Shown here piece after piece: positions 18,631 through 30,439 of a stretch of DNA of 64,000 nt. Positions within the stretch are counted from its first letter, which is position 1; every line of letters starts with the position of its first letter. This DNA comes from Plazaster borealis (Eukaryota; Echinodermata; Asteroidea; Forcipulatida; Labidiasteridae). The notes beneath the pieces are model-generated. The model was not told the DNA's origin, ran no database searches, and worked only from the letters and a program-made list of their open reading frames with translations. The translations under genes were made by a program, and so were the position numbers. The DNA lies in assembly GCA_021014325.1 (NCBI GenBank), contig CM037462.1:12506501-12570500 (forward strand), given 5' to 3'.

Positions 18631-21600
18631 ATGACATCGTTTGACTATAGCGCACCGTTTTTGACCACGTATTGGCTCCAAATCATCTCGTTTGTGATAT
18701 GTTTTCTCCTCGGTGTAGCCTTTAACAGTAAACGATCATCTCGTAAAAGTGGAGACCGAACTAGAAGGAAAGATTCAACTGTGGAGAATTACCCAACCCC
18801 CGGGCCCTCCTATCAAGGGCATGACGACGATGCTCCCCACATACCCTACTCGATCAAGTCACATACCGAAGAGGAAATGGTCCGTCGATCGGGTTGTTTC
18901 TACAGCGAGATGAACAAGAGGCGCTCGGTAAGAGATATCTGTCGTAAGACAGTGCCTTTGGAAGTCATCGAGAACTGCATAAGAACTGCAGGTTAGAACA
19001 AGACTCTCAATCTCATGCACCTATACAGTGCACTAGGTTTGGGCATAAACCATCGACAGTTACCCATATAGCACCACTATGTTGGACCAATGTAGCACCA
19101 ACGAAACGGTTTTGATCACCAATATTGGCCCAATGTACTTTTTTGCTCATCGGCGTTATGTTGGGCCAACGTTAAAAAGCTAGCCCAACGTTGGCTCAAC
19201 ATTAGCACATAACCTTAATGTTTTGTAGACCAATGTAGGGCCAATGAAACAGATACGTTGGGCCAATTTTGATCAACAATATTGGCCCAATATATAGTTT
19301 TGCTCATTGGCGTTATGTTGGGTCAATATTTAAAGTGGGTCATGACGTACTGGCCCAACATCAACCCCATCAATAACCTTTAGGCCTATGTTGGGCCAAT
19401 GAGGGGGGAAACGGATACGTTGGGCCAATGTTGATCAACAATGTTGACCCGATGTACTTTTGCTCATCGGCTTACGTTGGACCAACGTCAAATCTGTCCC
19501 AACGATGGCCCCGCAACATCAGCCCCACTATAACATTGGACCAATGTAGGACCAACCAAATTGATACATCGGGTGATTTTGGCCCGACGTAGTTTTGCTC
19601 ATGGGCGTTACGTTGGGCCACTCGTTAAAGTTGGCGTTGGCCCAACGTTAAAGTTGGCCAATGATCAGCCCCGCTATTAATCTATATTATGTTGGCTCAA
19701 CATTAGGCCAACGTACCGTTATTCTAAAACAAAGACTTAGAGTTGGTCTTTCTTTTCACGTAGTAAATGTCCATTATAAATAATTCAAGTAAAGTGTCTG
19801 TTCAGTGCACTGTTAATTTATACGATCAATACTTAAAGGCATCATACACGTTTGGTAATTGGAGCCTATTGTTTGTTTCAATCCTATATAGGTGTAGATA
19901 TATACCATAAAACTAACCTGTGAAAATTACATTTCAAAAAGTGGTAGCGTTTTTGAGATATTGCCGAAAATCTGGAGCGGTCCACGCAGGAAGAATAATC
20001 TGCATTGGAATACACATTCTGAGAAGCGTTACCAAAACTGCACAACATACGTTGTAGTTAAAACGTTGAGACACGTGGCTGTCACAACTTTAATAGGCAT
20101 ACTACATTTTAATACAACGTGATAATATCGTGATCACCTCAACTTAATTACGTTTTAATATTGCCAAAATACAACGTTCAGACAACGTGCTCGTCACAAC
20201 AAAAATGACTATGTTTTAAATAGTCCAAAATAATTTTGTTGCCTCAACTTAAAAACTAGCCTACTTTGTAATGATACCAACATTCAATGTTGTGAAAACG
20301 TTACGTTCAAAACGTTTCGGTAACTTTCCCTAAATTACCAATTATGTAACCAATGTACAACATTGATTTAAAATCATGTTAAGATCTGACATATGTACCT
20401 GCAACGTATAGTAGTCAAAATGTTGTCATCGTATCCACCAAATTACAATCTTATCCACCAAATTACAACCTTATCACAACGTTTTGCAATGCTACAACAA
20501 CGTATGTGTTAGCTGGGAACGTTGGCTTAACTTTGAGTGCCGATGTAAAAACCAACATGATAATGCCGACCTAGAGCCAACATTGGTCCTACGTCACCTA
20601 CCAACACAATGCCGACTCAAAATTGACCATACGTTGACTTAAAATTGATCGCAAACTTAAAACCAATGTGATAATGCCGACCCGTAGAGCCAACATTGGA
20701 CCTATGTCGGAAACAAACACAATGCCGATATTGATTTCCGAATAAAAAACCAACGTTGGCTCAACATCAATCGCCGACGTAAAACCATTTTCATATGGCC
20801 GACCTCGAGCCAACATTGGCTCAACATCAGAATTCTAAAACAATGCGGCCAAATGGGTTTTGTCTATACTTAAAAACAAACGTTGGCTTAACACTTATCG
20901 CCAACGTAAATCCAATGTGATACCGACCTAGCGGCCAACATTGGCCCAATGTCGGAAAAAAATATAATGCCAACGCCGATCATAGAGATGTAATGCCAAC
21001 GTGGGGCCAACGTCAAGAGCTGACACAATACCAACGCCGACGTTGCCGACCAAAACTAATGTTGGCCCAGTGTATTAATGTTATCGATGGCCTTTTACCG
21101 TTGTTGGCATAAATTCTTAGCCACTTCGAGACGTCCTGTGTTTGGCTGCCGGGTGTCAATTTAAAAAAAAAATCTCCGATAGGATCGTTACTTGTATCAA
21201 TAAGCGAACTTGCTGACCCAGTACGGTTATGGTCACCTAGGGGCTCTTCATAACTGACCCAAACACTTGTTCTTGGATGAGCCAGTTATGTCCACCTCCA
21301 GCGCCTGGCTCTGTTTACTGTGGAGGGTTGGCATTTAGGGAATCCTTCTGTTGAGGTGATTGCACTACACATGGCCTCAGACCAGTTTTGGCGGGAAGCA
21401 TGTGCTACTGTATGGGATGGTCTTCTTGGTCCTGATGGTTGGGGCAGTATCAGTTGATGTGGCCAACCTCGTGTTGAAGCAGGTTGACTGGGCCTGTTTA
21501 TTCTAGTGGGGCTAGGGGTCATCTGATGCGACAGGGTAGAGGGACACTAACTGTCCACAAAGCTGACTCAAGGCCTCCTGGGTGGCCTTCAACTGGGTAG

Positions 21601-23090
21601 CCTGCTGATCCAGCTGCTTTTGGAGTCTGATTTTAGTGTCTTCTGTCTTCACCTTGAGTGCACCGGCCTTGAGTGCCCGATGATTCTGTTCATTGTGCTT
21701 CTCTCGAAAGGGGGACAAAGGTTGATTTCTGCTCTTAAGGGAAGGTAAGGTGGTCGAGCACCATCTGCCTAATGTCAAATAATTTCTAATCATGGTTTTA
21801 TGTTATTTAATTTCGTTTCGTTCTTATTATTTCTAAGCAATTATTGTGCTTTGTATGACTCCCATATCACCCAGGCACAAGTCCAAGCGGGGCCCACATG
21901 CAACCTTGGACCTTCGCAGTGGTCAGTAACCCCGACATCAAGCTAGAGATGCGCAACATCATCGAAGATGAGGAGAGAATCAACTACGAGAAAAGGATGA
22001 GCAGTCAATGGCTAGAAGACCTCCGGAAAATCAAGACGACGTGGAGTAAGCCTTATTTGACCGAGGCCCCTTATGTTATCGTCGTCTTCAAGAAGCTGTA
22101 TGAGATACCTAAAGATGGAGAGAGGCAGACGTTCTACTACCAAGAAATTAGTGCCTCTATTGCTACTGGTTTCTTACTTGCTGCATTACATGTAGGTATA
22201 TTCTGAACCATGACCTTTCACATTTACATGTATGCGTTAAATGGATGTCAATGGGGGTATCGAAGGTATTTCACAAGCCAAGTCTTTGTTCATAATTCAA
22301 TGTAGTTGTATATCAACGTCTTAGCAACATACATGACTGAAAAGGGATAGTGTAAGACAGCCTTGATCACCTGCTATACACAAGAGTTTGCGTAAAACGA
22401 CTCTAGCATAATGAACTAACACTCACAAGCAGCTTTGACCAAGACTATTTTGTCCTATCCCTTTGCCCCGGCAGTTGTATCCACGCACACAGTCTGCAAG
22501 TATATGATACACCCATCTTGAAAAATGCATCCTTGTGGAGCCGCATTCTTTTGTTCTTTCCTTTGTCCCTGCACTTAACAGTTTCCCCATAGGGTTTGTA
22601 CACAAAATTTCGTGTGGAGCACCCCGGTCTTTAGAATTCCCCTATGGAGTCCTTTTATTTTCCTTTTTTGTTTTGTCCTTGGTCTCAGAAGGTACCTAAA
22701 GTGAGCACACACAGCGAGCGTGGGGTGTGCTGGGTGTTGTTCCATCCAGCCGGCGTGCCTTGAACAAGGCTATCAAGCATAATGCATTAATTAATGAAGC
22801 AACGATCATGAAGCTATTTACAGCCATGCAATGAACATTAATTAGTCATCAGAAAGATAACCTTAATTTCTCAATTAAATTCTTGATTTTAATTGTTTTT
22901 TTAGAATGCTGGATTGGTGACTGTTACAACCACACCCATGAACGCTGGGCCACGTCTGCGGGATCTACTCAACAGGCCAGTCAGCGAAAAGGTCCTGGTG
23001 TTGTTACCCGTCGGCTACCCATCCCCAGACGCTATGGTACCGGACTTTGGACGGAAACCTCTAGGCGAAATCATGTCACTCCTGGATTAG
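18631..23090 (+). CDS. IYD: Iodotyrosine deiodinase, complete, three coding exons
   Basis: FMN-dependent nitroreductase-fold enzyme that removes iodide from mono- and diiodotyrosine; it is membrane-anchored in vertebrates. Exons 18631-18991, 21875-22191 and 22905-23090 join with closed phases to 287 residues, against about 289 in human. Residues about 10-32 form one hydrophobic anchor ([19 protein letters not shown]), followed by a basic, polar linker to about residue 85. The catalytic domain carries the FMN-binding RRSVR (97-101) and PSGAH (123-127). The substrate lid has E154, Y158 and K179, matching human E157, Y161 and K182 at a constant offset of three. TTT at 234-236 supplies the flavin-contacting threonine, and the tail LLPVGYP...PDFGRKPL is typical. 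The start is the first ATG of the open frame and directly precedes the anchor. An AATAAA 64 bp past the stop (23154-23159) may serve polyadenylation but sits in a repeat tail. Intron 1 is filled with repeats. Confidence 0.95.
19040..19740 (+). repeat. TTGGGCCAA-type short repeat field, left part
   Basis: Dense, irregular repeats of GTTGGGCCAA, GTTGGACCAATG and TTGGCCCAA lie in IYD intron 1. The motif is nearly self-complementary, so the strand can fold on itself. A related field with the opposite bias lies at 20515-21090. Confidence 0.75.
19833..20032 (-). mobile_element. TTAA element, family B, truncated
   Basis: An intact left end (TTAA-AGGCATCATACACGTTTGG) and the first 200 bp of family B lie inside the IYD intron 1 repeat field; the rest is missing. 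Confidence 0.7.
20515..21090 (+). repeat. CCAACATTGG-type short repeat field, right part
   Basis: Repeats of GCCAACATTGG, AATGCCGACC and AACATTGGCCCAA approximate the complement of the 19040-19740 field, suggesting two arms of one foldback element. Between them, 20040-20510 is rich in ACAACGT motifs. Confidence 0.65.
21286..21793 (-). mobile_element. Possible gag/ORF1-like remnant in IYD intron 1
   Basis: Two overlapping minus-strand open frames follow each other. The first (21793-21512) ends in a heptad-rich stretch ([20 protein letters not shown]), and the second (21522-21286) is Pro/Ser/Arg-rich; a single frame change at about 21515 would join them. Coiled coil followed by a basic Pro-rich region is common in retroelement ORF1/gag. 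No reverse transcriptase is seen nearby, so the assignment is weak. Confidence 0.3.
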
Positions 23091-23136
23091 ACACTGAAAA
23101 CGCCTGACACGTTCAATCATTATGTTCATGTTGATG

Positions 23137-23205
23137 ATAATAATAATAATAATAATAAAGAGAGCTTTATAAAGCGCAAACAATTGCACATCGGTTCCGC
23201 CTCAA
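23137..23205 (+). repeat. ATA/ATT microsatellite and SINE-like tail after IYD
   Basis: (ATA)n is followed by AAAGAGAGCTTTATAAAGCGC, the tail type seen at the ends of local SINEs. It begins 47 bp after the IYD stop and contains the nearest AATAAA. Confidence 0.5.
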
Positions 23206-24329
23206 GGCGCTGAATACAAGCAAAAAAGGATTAAACAAAATAAATTAAATTAAAAACAACGATAATTAAACAGTTATGATACTATGGGCTTTGGTACTTC
23301 TTTGTTGTGTATGCACACTGTATGTCACTGATTACTGTTATTACCTTGGAACACATAAAATATTTTTTCTTGTGATAACTTTACTTAAAGATCGTCAAAT
23401 CGTGATCATGTTGGCCTGTGGTTTATTTTCCGGCATTTCACCAATAAACAGCCGTTGCGAATCCAACCATATAATATTTGTCATCTTTATTTTATGAACA
23501 TCTCCCATTAAATGCCACCAATTAAAACAAAACAACATTGAATAGGTTAATTACATCAAAGATTTAAAACTTATTTACCTTCATCAAAGGTCCACAAAGT
23601 AACAACATGTTTAGGCTTATGTCAAAAACATTAGACATGACCGGTTATCATCCAAATACTATTACACGATACTGTACGATACCGTACGATGACGAACTCT
23701 GCTCTGTGCGCACCACGTTCAAATGCGTTTAACCGTAGGCCTACTGACTGTTGCTATATGGAAGCCACGACTACGAATTATTTTGATCCCCGATCAGACC
23801 ACACATCTACGCTAATCAATTTCTATCCATCATATGTAATGTTCTCAACACAATTTTCATACCGAATTTTATTGTTTTACAGGTTCAACTTACTCTTGAA
23901 AACCTCCCTTAAAATCACAAATTCCTCGATCGTCTGCTGTCGCAGACGCCTTGTAAAAATTAACCTTTTTTTCCTGCATACGTTGTTCGTCCTTGAATGA
24001 AGGACCTCGCTGATGATAAGCACGAGGTTGGTCGTATCTTTTCATAGAGACTGGTAACCCAAGATAGTAGGCTACTTTCAAATGAATATTATTTGAGAGA
24101 GAGGTAGGCCCTTACCAGATATTTTCATTTTACGTTGGATTTTCACTTAATTTTCCGAAAGAAATGACAGTTTCGCCCTGCTGAAAAATTTATGCCGTCA
24201 CAATTTATAAACAAAATTGTTTAATAATGAACCATAAATAAAGAAATTAACGGGAAAAGGTGATTCTTTTTAAAGCAATTTTTGGCATTCTAGAGCGCCT
24301 GAACTTGCCAAAGTGTCCCATCCATAGAC
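23206..24329. other. Intergenic, no gene seen
   Basis: A+T-rich sequence downstream of IYD. Open frames are short and have no recognisable motif. Confidence 0.6.
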
Positions 24330-24699
24330 TTAAAGGTATCGTACACGTTTGGTAATGACTCAAAACAAATATTAGCATAAAAACTTACTTGGTAACAAGC
24401 AACAGAGAGCTGTTGATGGTATAACACATTGTAGGAAACGACTCCCTCTGAAGTAACGTAGTTTTTGAGAAAGAGGTAATTTCTCACTAAAATAATAAAA
24501 ATTTCTTGCAAGAAGTTTTTATTCCTATCTGAAAGCACACAATGTGTACACAGGGTGTTTTTTCTTTCATCATTTCTTGCAACTTCGATCACCAATTGAG
24601 CCCAAATTTTCACAGGCTTGTTATTTTATGCATATGTTGGGATACACCAAGTGAGAACACTGGTCTTTGACAATTTCCAAACGTGTTCAGTGCCTTTAA
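24330..24699 (+). mobile_element. TTAA-flanked miniature element, family A
   Basis: Same ends and interior as 11671-12046, including the TTCTTGCAAGAAGTTTTTAT and AGCACACAA...AGGGTGTTTTTTC blocks. Confidence 0.85.
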
Positions 24700-25716
24700 G
24701 ATTTTACAATAGGCCTAATGGAAGTGCTCGGCTTTTCTATTGCAAAATATTGAATGGCCTGGCCCTCTTATAGTTGAATAAAGATGAAATTTCAGGCCTC
24801 ATAAAAAGACAATGATGTGATAAGGAATACTTTGGAGCATCTTACTTTTTTCCACAGCCCTTAATCTTTTTCCGTAGCATGTTTACCTTTAATTAAAGTT
24901 ACTATAATTTGTGTTACTAATTCGTTCATGATTTTGTACAGCGCTTTGAAACTTTTGTAAAAGGCGCTTTATAATTCATTTTATAAATTTTATGATCAAA
25001 TGCTTTATACTCAGCATATCATATCACATTCCTCCTTTTGTGTGTTGCATACTTTGATCGGTGGTTGCCGTGTGTCCGTGATAGGCTTATGTGCATGTAC
25101 TGTCATTGTGTTGACGGTTGGTAGGACGTTCTGGCTCATTCTAGCAATTTTGATGTTTGAAGCTATTAATACTGGCTTGGCGGATTCACAGGACCGGGCC
25201 AACAACCAATCAGCATGGCGTAGTGGGGAAAGCGATTTGATTGGTCGTAAGTTGGATATGTCAACCAATGAGAGCACAACATTGACAGGGCGTTTGTAGG
25301 GAATTTTCTTGCTTAGGTCACTTTTTCACAACTTGTGATTCAAGTCAACCTTTATAAACCCACCATAGCTAGCTCCACCTGGGAAAGGGTTTTGCAGAAA
25401 AATGACAGAAAAATATTAAAGGTTTTATAATTTCATTTGTAGGTAAACTTGAATCACGTAATTCTGTGTTTCGGTCGGGCTATGTTACCTGTCCCCCTCG
25501 TTTTCCAACTTAGGGAATTTCTGATACTAGGACTGGAATACAATTCTCTCTTTTTATCGTTTGTAATTAATTGTAAAGTTAGATTTAGGGTGGCCCGGCG
25601 GTTCTGCCGGGGCCATTCCAACTTGGGGATAGCAGTTTTGGTAGGACTTTTAAAATACTTTATTGACAGGCAAACATGTTTTTTGAACTGTATTTGGGTC
25701 ATTGCAGTGACCCACT

Positions 25717-25747
25717 CCAGTGCACTGCAGTCACTGCAGTGCACTGG
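25717..25747 (+). repeat. 31-bp perfect palindrome
   Basis: Arms CCAGTGCACTGCAGT and ACTGCAGTGCACTGG are separated by one base. The surrounding sequence is intergenic. Confidence 0.9.
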
Positions 25748-25829
25748 ACCCCGTTCGTGTGTGGATACACCTGGGCGTGGTTGTCCTCTGTATTTATGTT
25801 GGTAAGGACATGGTAGGCCTACCCCTCTT

Positions 25830-26115
25830 GTTGTGGCCACTTTGGTTAAAGGGTGTGATAGTCCTTGGTGTGGTCGCTTTGGTAAGGGCGTGGCAATTCT
25901 TGGTGTGGCCACTTTGGTTAAAGGGCTTGGTAGTCCTTGATGTGGTTACTTTGGTAAGGGCGTGGCAATCCTTGGTGTGGCCACTTTGGTTAAAGGGCTT
26001 GGTATAGTCCTTGGTGTTGTCACTTATATTGGTAAGTCCTTGGTGTATGTTGGCAATTTTCTGGTTTGGCCACTTTGAGGGCATGGTAGTCCTTGGTGTG
26101 GCCAAATGGTGTTGG
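25830..26115 (+). repeat. Degenerate minisatellite
   Basis: Irregular repeats of TCCTTGGTGTGGCCACTTTG, alternating with GGTTAAAGGG or GGTAAGGGCGTGGCAA. No reading frame of interest. Confidence 0.75.
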
Positions 26116-26680
26116 ATGGATATGGTTGTCCATCGAGTACATGTATGTTTTGTTCGTCTGTCTAAGCCGGTAGTGCCCTATTGTCCGGTAACCGGCTCCT
26201 CATTTTACAACTTGTTGTTCTATATATATTGTTATTAATTAATTTGGATTTAATTGCAGGTCAATAGCACGTAAATAAATTGCAGTGTCAAGCTGATGCG
26301 GAAAATCACATTATTCGGCTAAGCTTATTGCATTTTCGTTGTCGTCTGAGTATATTAATTGTTATTATTATTTATTATTTATTACTTTCAATCCGAAGGG
26401 GGGGCACGTTCCGTGGTAGGCCTACTTAGGCCTATGCTACTCCATTTATTCATTAAAAAAAAACTTACTTGGCAAAGATCGAGCACTGGAGAGTTGTTGA
26501 TATTATAAAACATTGTTCCATAGGCCTAGCCTACATTTTCTTCCACTCTTCCACATTCCCAACTTTTCTTCTACATCCTTAACTCTGTCTTTCACATGTA
26601 ATGCTAATAATATTATTTCTTCCGCGGTTTTAACCTTTTCTTTTCCAGGACCTAATAACTTGTTTTCATCCTCGGCCTAT

Positions 26681-27053
26681 TTAAAGGTATCGTACACGTT
26701 TGGTAATGACTCAAAACAAATATTAACATAAAAACTTACTTGGTAACAAGCAACGGAGAGCCGTTGATAGTATAAAACATTGTAGGAAACGATTCCCTCT
26801 GCAGTAACGTAGTTTTTGAGAAAGAGGTAATTTCTCACTAAAATAGTAAAAACTTATCGCAAGAAGTTTTTATTGCTATCTGAAAGCACACAAATTTGTA
26901 CAACAAGGGTGTTTTTTCTTACATCATTTTCTTGCAACTTCGATGACCAATTGAGCCCAAATTTTCACAGGCTTGTTATTTTATGCATATGTTGGGATAC
27001 ACCAAGTGAGAACACTGGTCTTTGACAATTTCCAAACGTGTTCAGTGCCTTTA
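26681..27053 (+). mobile_element. TTAA-flanked miniature element, family A
   Basis: Full-length copy; the left flank is TTAA and the right flank has decayed to TTAT. Confidence 0.8.
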
Positions 27054-27287
27054 TAATGGACTTGTTTCTTTGTGAATTAGGGTTCCCGACAATAGGCTAA
27101 TTCATTTTTGGTTTTTAATTAACTATGTAATGTGTAAGATACGAAAAAATAATGCAAACGCAAACTACAGTTTTAATTGGCCAGAAGTTCCCCATAGAGG
27201 TGGTGCAACCCCCTAAGTTGCCTTGCTTTTCTTGCTGACCAAACTGTGAAAAAATAAACGCATTCTCGCGTTCACTCTTTTTTGACT

Positions 27288-27480
27288 GGGCCCAATTCCA
27301 TAGAGATGCTTAATAAGCAGAAAAAGTTGCTAAACAATTTTCTGCCTATAGCAAAAATAAGCAGGATACCAGTGACAAATTGTACATGTGACATGGTATT
27401 TTAGCTGGTAACCTTATTCTGGTAAACATTGGTTGTGATTAGCTACTTTGACTAATAAGCAGCTCTATGAAATTGGGCCC
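27288..27480. mobile_element. Foldback element, same family
   Basis: GGGCCCAATTCCATAGAG to CTCTATGAAATTGGGCCC, complete. Confidence 0.8.
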
Positions 27481-27684
27481 TGGTAAAAAAAAAAGGAAGG
27501 CTAGAGGGCGCAGTCCAAATATACATTTCATCAACAAAGCTGCTGACTGCGGGATGTGGATGAGATGGATCGGTGTGAAGTTGGTTTCACGTTGGACGTT
27601 CGACATTGGACATTCGAATGTCAAACAGGGATCAGTTCCTCGTTTGACATTCAAATTTCATTTACGTACAAAACCAATGAAACT

Positions 27685-27960
27685 GTATACACCAATCCTT
27701 CGCCGATCTTGAACTCTTGGTGGCAGCAGAACGCCTCCATTACTGCGGTGGTACCTGGGTGGTACTGTGCTGCCTATCGATGAGCTTAAGGGCTGGGCTA
27801 CACTAGTTAATTTATAAATGGTTATATGTAAATAATGGTTGTTTATAAATAATAGTTACATAAGTGGCAAGGTCGTACCACCGCAGTACCACCGCAGTTT
27901 GTCTGCTGCCACCAAGAGTTCGAGATCGGTGAAGGATTGGTGTATTGGAGCACTTTTCAC
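27685..27960. mobile_element. Foldback element with ACCAATCCTTC arms
   Basis: The left arm ACACCAATCCTTCGCCGATC...CTCTTGGTGGCAGCAGA mirrors the right arm TCTGCTGCCACCAAGAGTTC...GAAGGATTGGTGT over about 70 bp, around an A+T-rich centre. Confidence 0.8.
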
Positions 27961-28989
27961 ATGTTCAGACGTATAATCACCGTACGTTCAGACCCCATGC
28001 GTTCAGTTAGCCATTACTTTACGTGTTTTCATATTCGCATGTATATGGAAAAGTAGTCTCTTTTGCGCTCGATAATTAAACACGCACTCAAAGTACAGGC
28101 TGAAAATCAGTATCTCGACGCAAAATGCTTGGCCACGAAAAATTAAAAAGATGTACAAGAACGGGGTGCTCGGGGTGCTCTAATTTATATTAATTTGTCT
28201 TTAAAATCATTGTGATTTTATTTAAAATGATCACAATAACTCGTCGGACGGTCACAGTGCAAAATGTTTTTCAAAATAACCCAAAACGCAGCATTTTAGA
28301 TAAATACTGTGTGGCCTACACGGCGCACTTCCAATAAACAACTCTGCCCACCGATTGTGAGACGCCTTTCGTTAACTAAATCACTTGTGTAGGTGGGGTT
28401 GCCACCTTTTCCCACTGTAACTATTCTTTTACCTTGTGTATCAACTTTGCTTAACAGTGTTAATGCACTGTGCATTATAAACACAGTGCGCGTTTGATGT
28501 ATAATGAGCACGGTCGGAAAGATGTTTAAAAAGTAGAATATAATTATCCACACAAACGTGTTTTGACTCCAATCAAATGCGGACAAATTTATTAGTATTT
28601 CCAGTCGCAGCTGTTGAACTACGACTGAGCAATTATTTTATTAAAAATGTTACGATTACCATCTGTTTATTGTATTCCAATAAATATCCAACACCTGAAT
28701 CTAGCACAGTATTTATGCGGCTGGCCGTTCCGCAAATACGCGGCTGGATATTTCGGACCCAATACTGAGCTAGCTTTTAGCTCGGTACAATTGCGAGCGA
28801 GGTAGAAAAAAGAGATTTTTACCGGTTTTCATCCTGACCATAGAGCAAGGATCTTCATGACTGGTTTACCGCCGCACTACGGCACGTAACGACTGTTCGT
28901 CGCGCATTTTGCCCATTACATGGACGGTGGTATTTACGGCTGGAAGTACGTATACGTTTCGCGGGGCAAATCTCGGGGTCAGATGGCAA

Positions 28990-29012
28990 TGTTTTTTTTT
29001 TTTTTTTTTTAC
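28990..29012 (+). repeat. Poly-T run
   Basis: More than 20 consecutive T in a stretch without recognisable coding sequence. Confidence 0.9.
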
Positions 29013-29339
29013 CATTCACTAATTATAACACATTAAAGGCATGTTATTGCACGAACAACTCTTAATAAGGATATGGAACACTTCCAAACAGCAAAATTTC
29101 TTGAGATTTTAAGGCAACGTGTTCCTTTAAACTTTTCCATAGAACGAAGGTGTTCCGATTCCGAATTTTGAATGGTCAGTTTCACATGTCCAGACCCCAT
29201 GGGCCGGGCACCACTATATACAGAAATGAAGAGGAAGGTTCAAGGAAACTTGACCCGGCCCACTGGGTTATTTTTGTTTGTTTTTTACCTAACTATTGTA
29301 TTACATGTTTACTTTATTTGCATGTTTTAAAGTATTTTT

Positions 29340-29614
29340 CGGGCTCAATTGGTCATCGAAGTAGACTTTATCATTAAAGAAAAAATACCGTTACATAGAA
29401 TTGTGAGCTTTCGGATGCCTGAGAAAGGTTTCATGCCTAAAGCCTCTCTCAGATTCAAATTTTTGGGTGAACAATTCCCCTTCCTCTATAAAACTACAAT
29501 ACTTCAAAGGGGGTCGATTCTAATAATGTTTTATAAAATCAACAGCTCTACAGTGCTCTTACCAAGTAAGTTTGTATGGTCATTAACTTGTGGAGTAGGT
29601 ACACCCTGCCTTTA
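29340..29614 (-). mobile_element. Family A element, diverged and left-truncated
   Basis: Retains GGCTCAATTGGTCATCGAAG, AACAGCTCTACAGTGCTC and ACCAAGTAAGTTTGTATGG and ends at CCTTTAAT. Confidence 0.6.
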
Positions 29615-29779
29615 ATTAAAAACGAAAAATGAATTGCATACATTAATTAACTGGTCCATTAAGTAGTCCATCAGCCATGCGCATGATTTGCCTGAAATAT
29701 TTTGTGTATTAATTGTCCGTGGCATTGAGAAAAGTTTTTGAATATTATGTTTAATCTCGAAACAACATCAACAAGTCCT

Positions 29780-30375
29780 TTGTGCTCAAAAAGACGTGCA
29801 AGCAAGCATACTCCGAGTTGTTTTGACCATAACTCCCAAACTAGGTATGCTAGAGTGACGAAATTTACATTTCTACCTGCCTTGAATATTTCCGCATCCG
29901 ATGATTAGCTTTTGGGGACCCTGCAACAAGTCCTTCGTGCTCAAAAAGACGTGCAAGCAAGCATACTCCGAGTTGCTTTCAAGTGCTCGCAGGTTTTGCA
30001 AAATTCTGAAAACAAACACAATGTAAGAAGGCTCATTATCATCCCCCATACTTAATGGATTTGTACGTACTTTACACCACTGGAAAGCCCAGATATAGGG
30101 CTCTCGGTTCGTCTTTGTTTTGCGTCTGTGGCATAATTCTCAGCGAGGCGAGCGTCCAAAACGTCACCCCCACCCCCTTCAACCCCCTCTCAATTTTAGC
30201 TGTTCTTCAAGCAAACACAATGTATGAAGGCTCATTTATCATCCTCAACAAATTGATGGATTTGCACAAACTATACACCACTGGAAAGCCCTAATATAGG
30301 GCTCCAAGTTCGTTTTTGTGTTGCGTCTGTGGCATAATTCTCAGCGACGCGAGCGTCCAAAACGTCACCCCTGAC
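29780..30375 (+). repeat. Paired duplicated blocks
   Basis: The block around CAAAAAGACGTGCAAGCAAG occurs near 29788 and 29941. A longer block with CACCACTGGAAAGCCC, GCATAATTCTCAGCG and CGTCCAAAACGTCACCCC occurs at about 30070-30170 and 30270-30370. Confidence 0.75.
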
Positions 30376-30439
30376 CCCTTCAAATAGGCCAAATTTTAAA
30401 AACTCAAAACGGCCACTAATATTTTTCCGGGGGATGGTT

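Noticed and set aside
25454..26105. Overlapping frames on both strands around 25.5-26.1 kb
   Set aside because: They fall on a degenerate minisatellite and contain only repeated short peptides.
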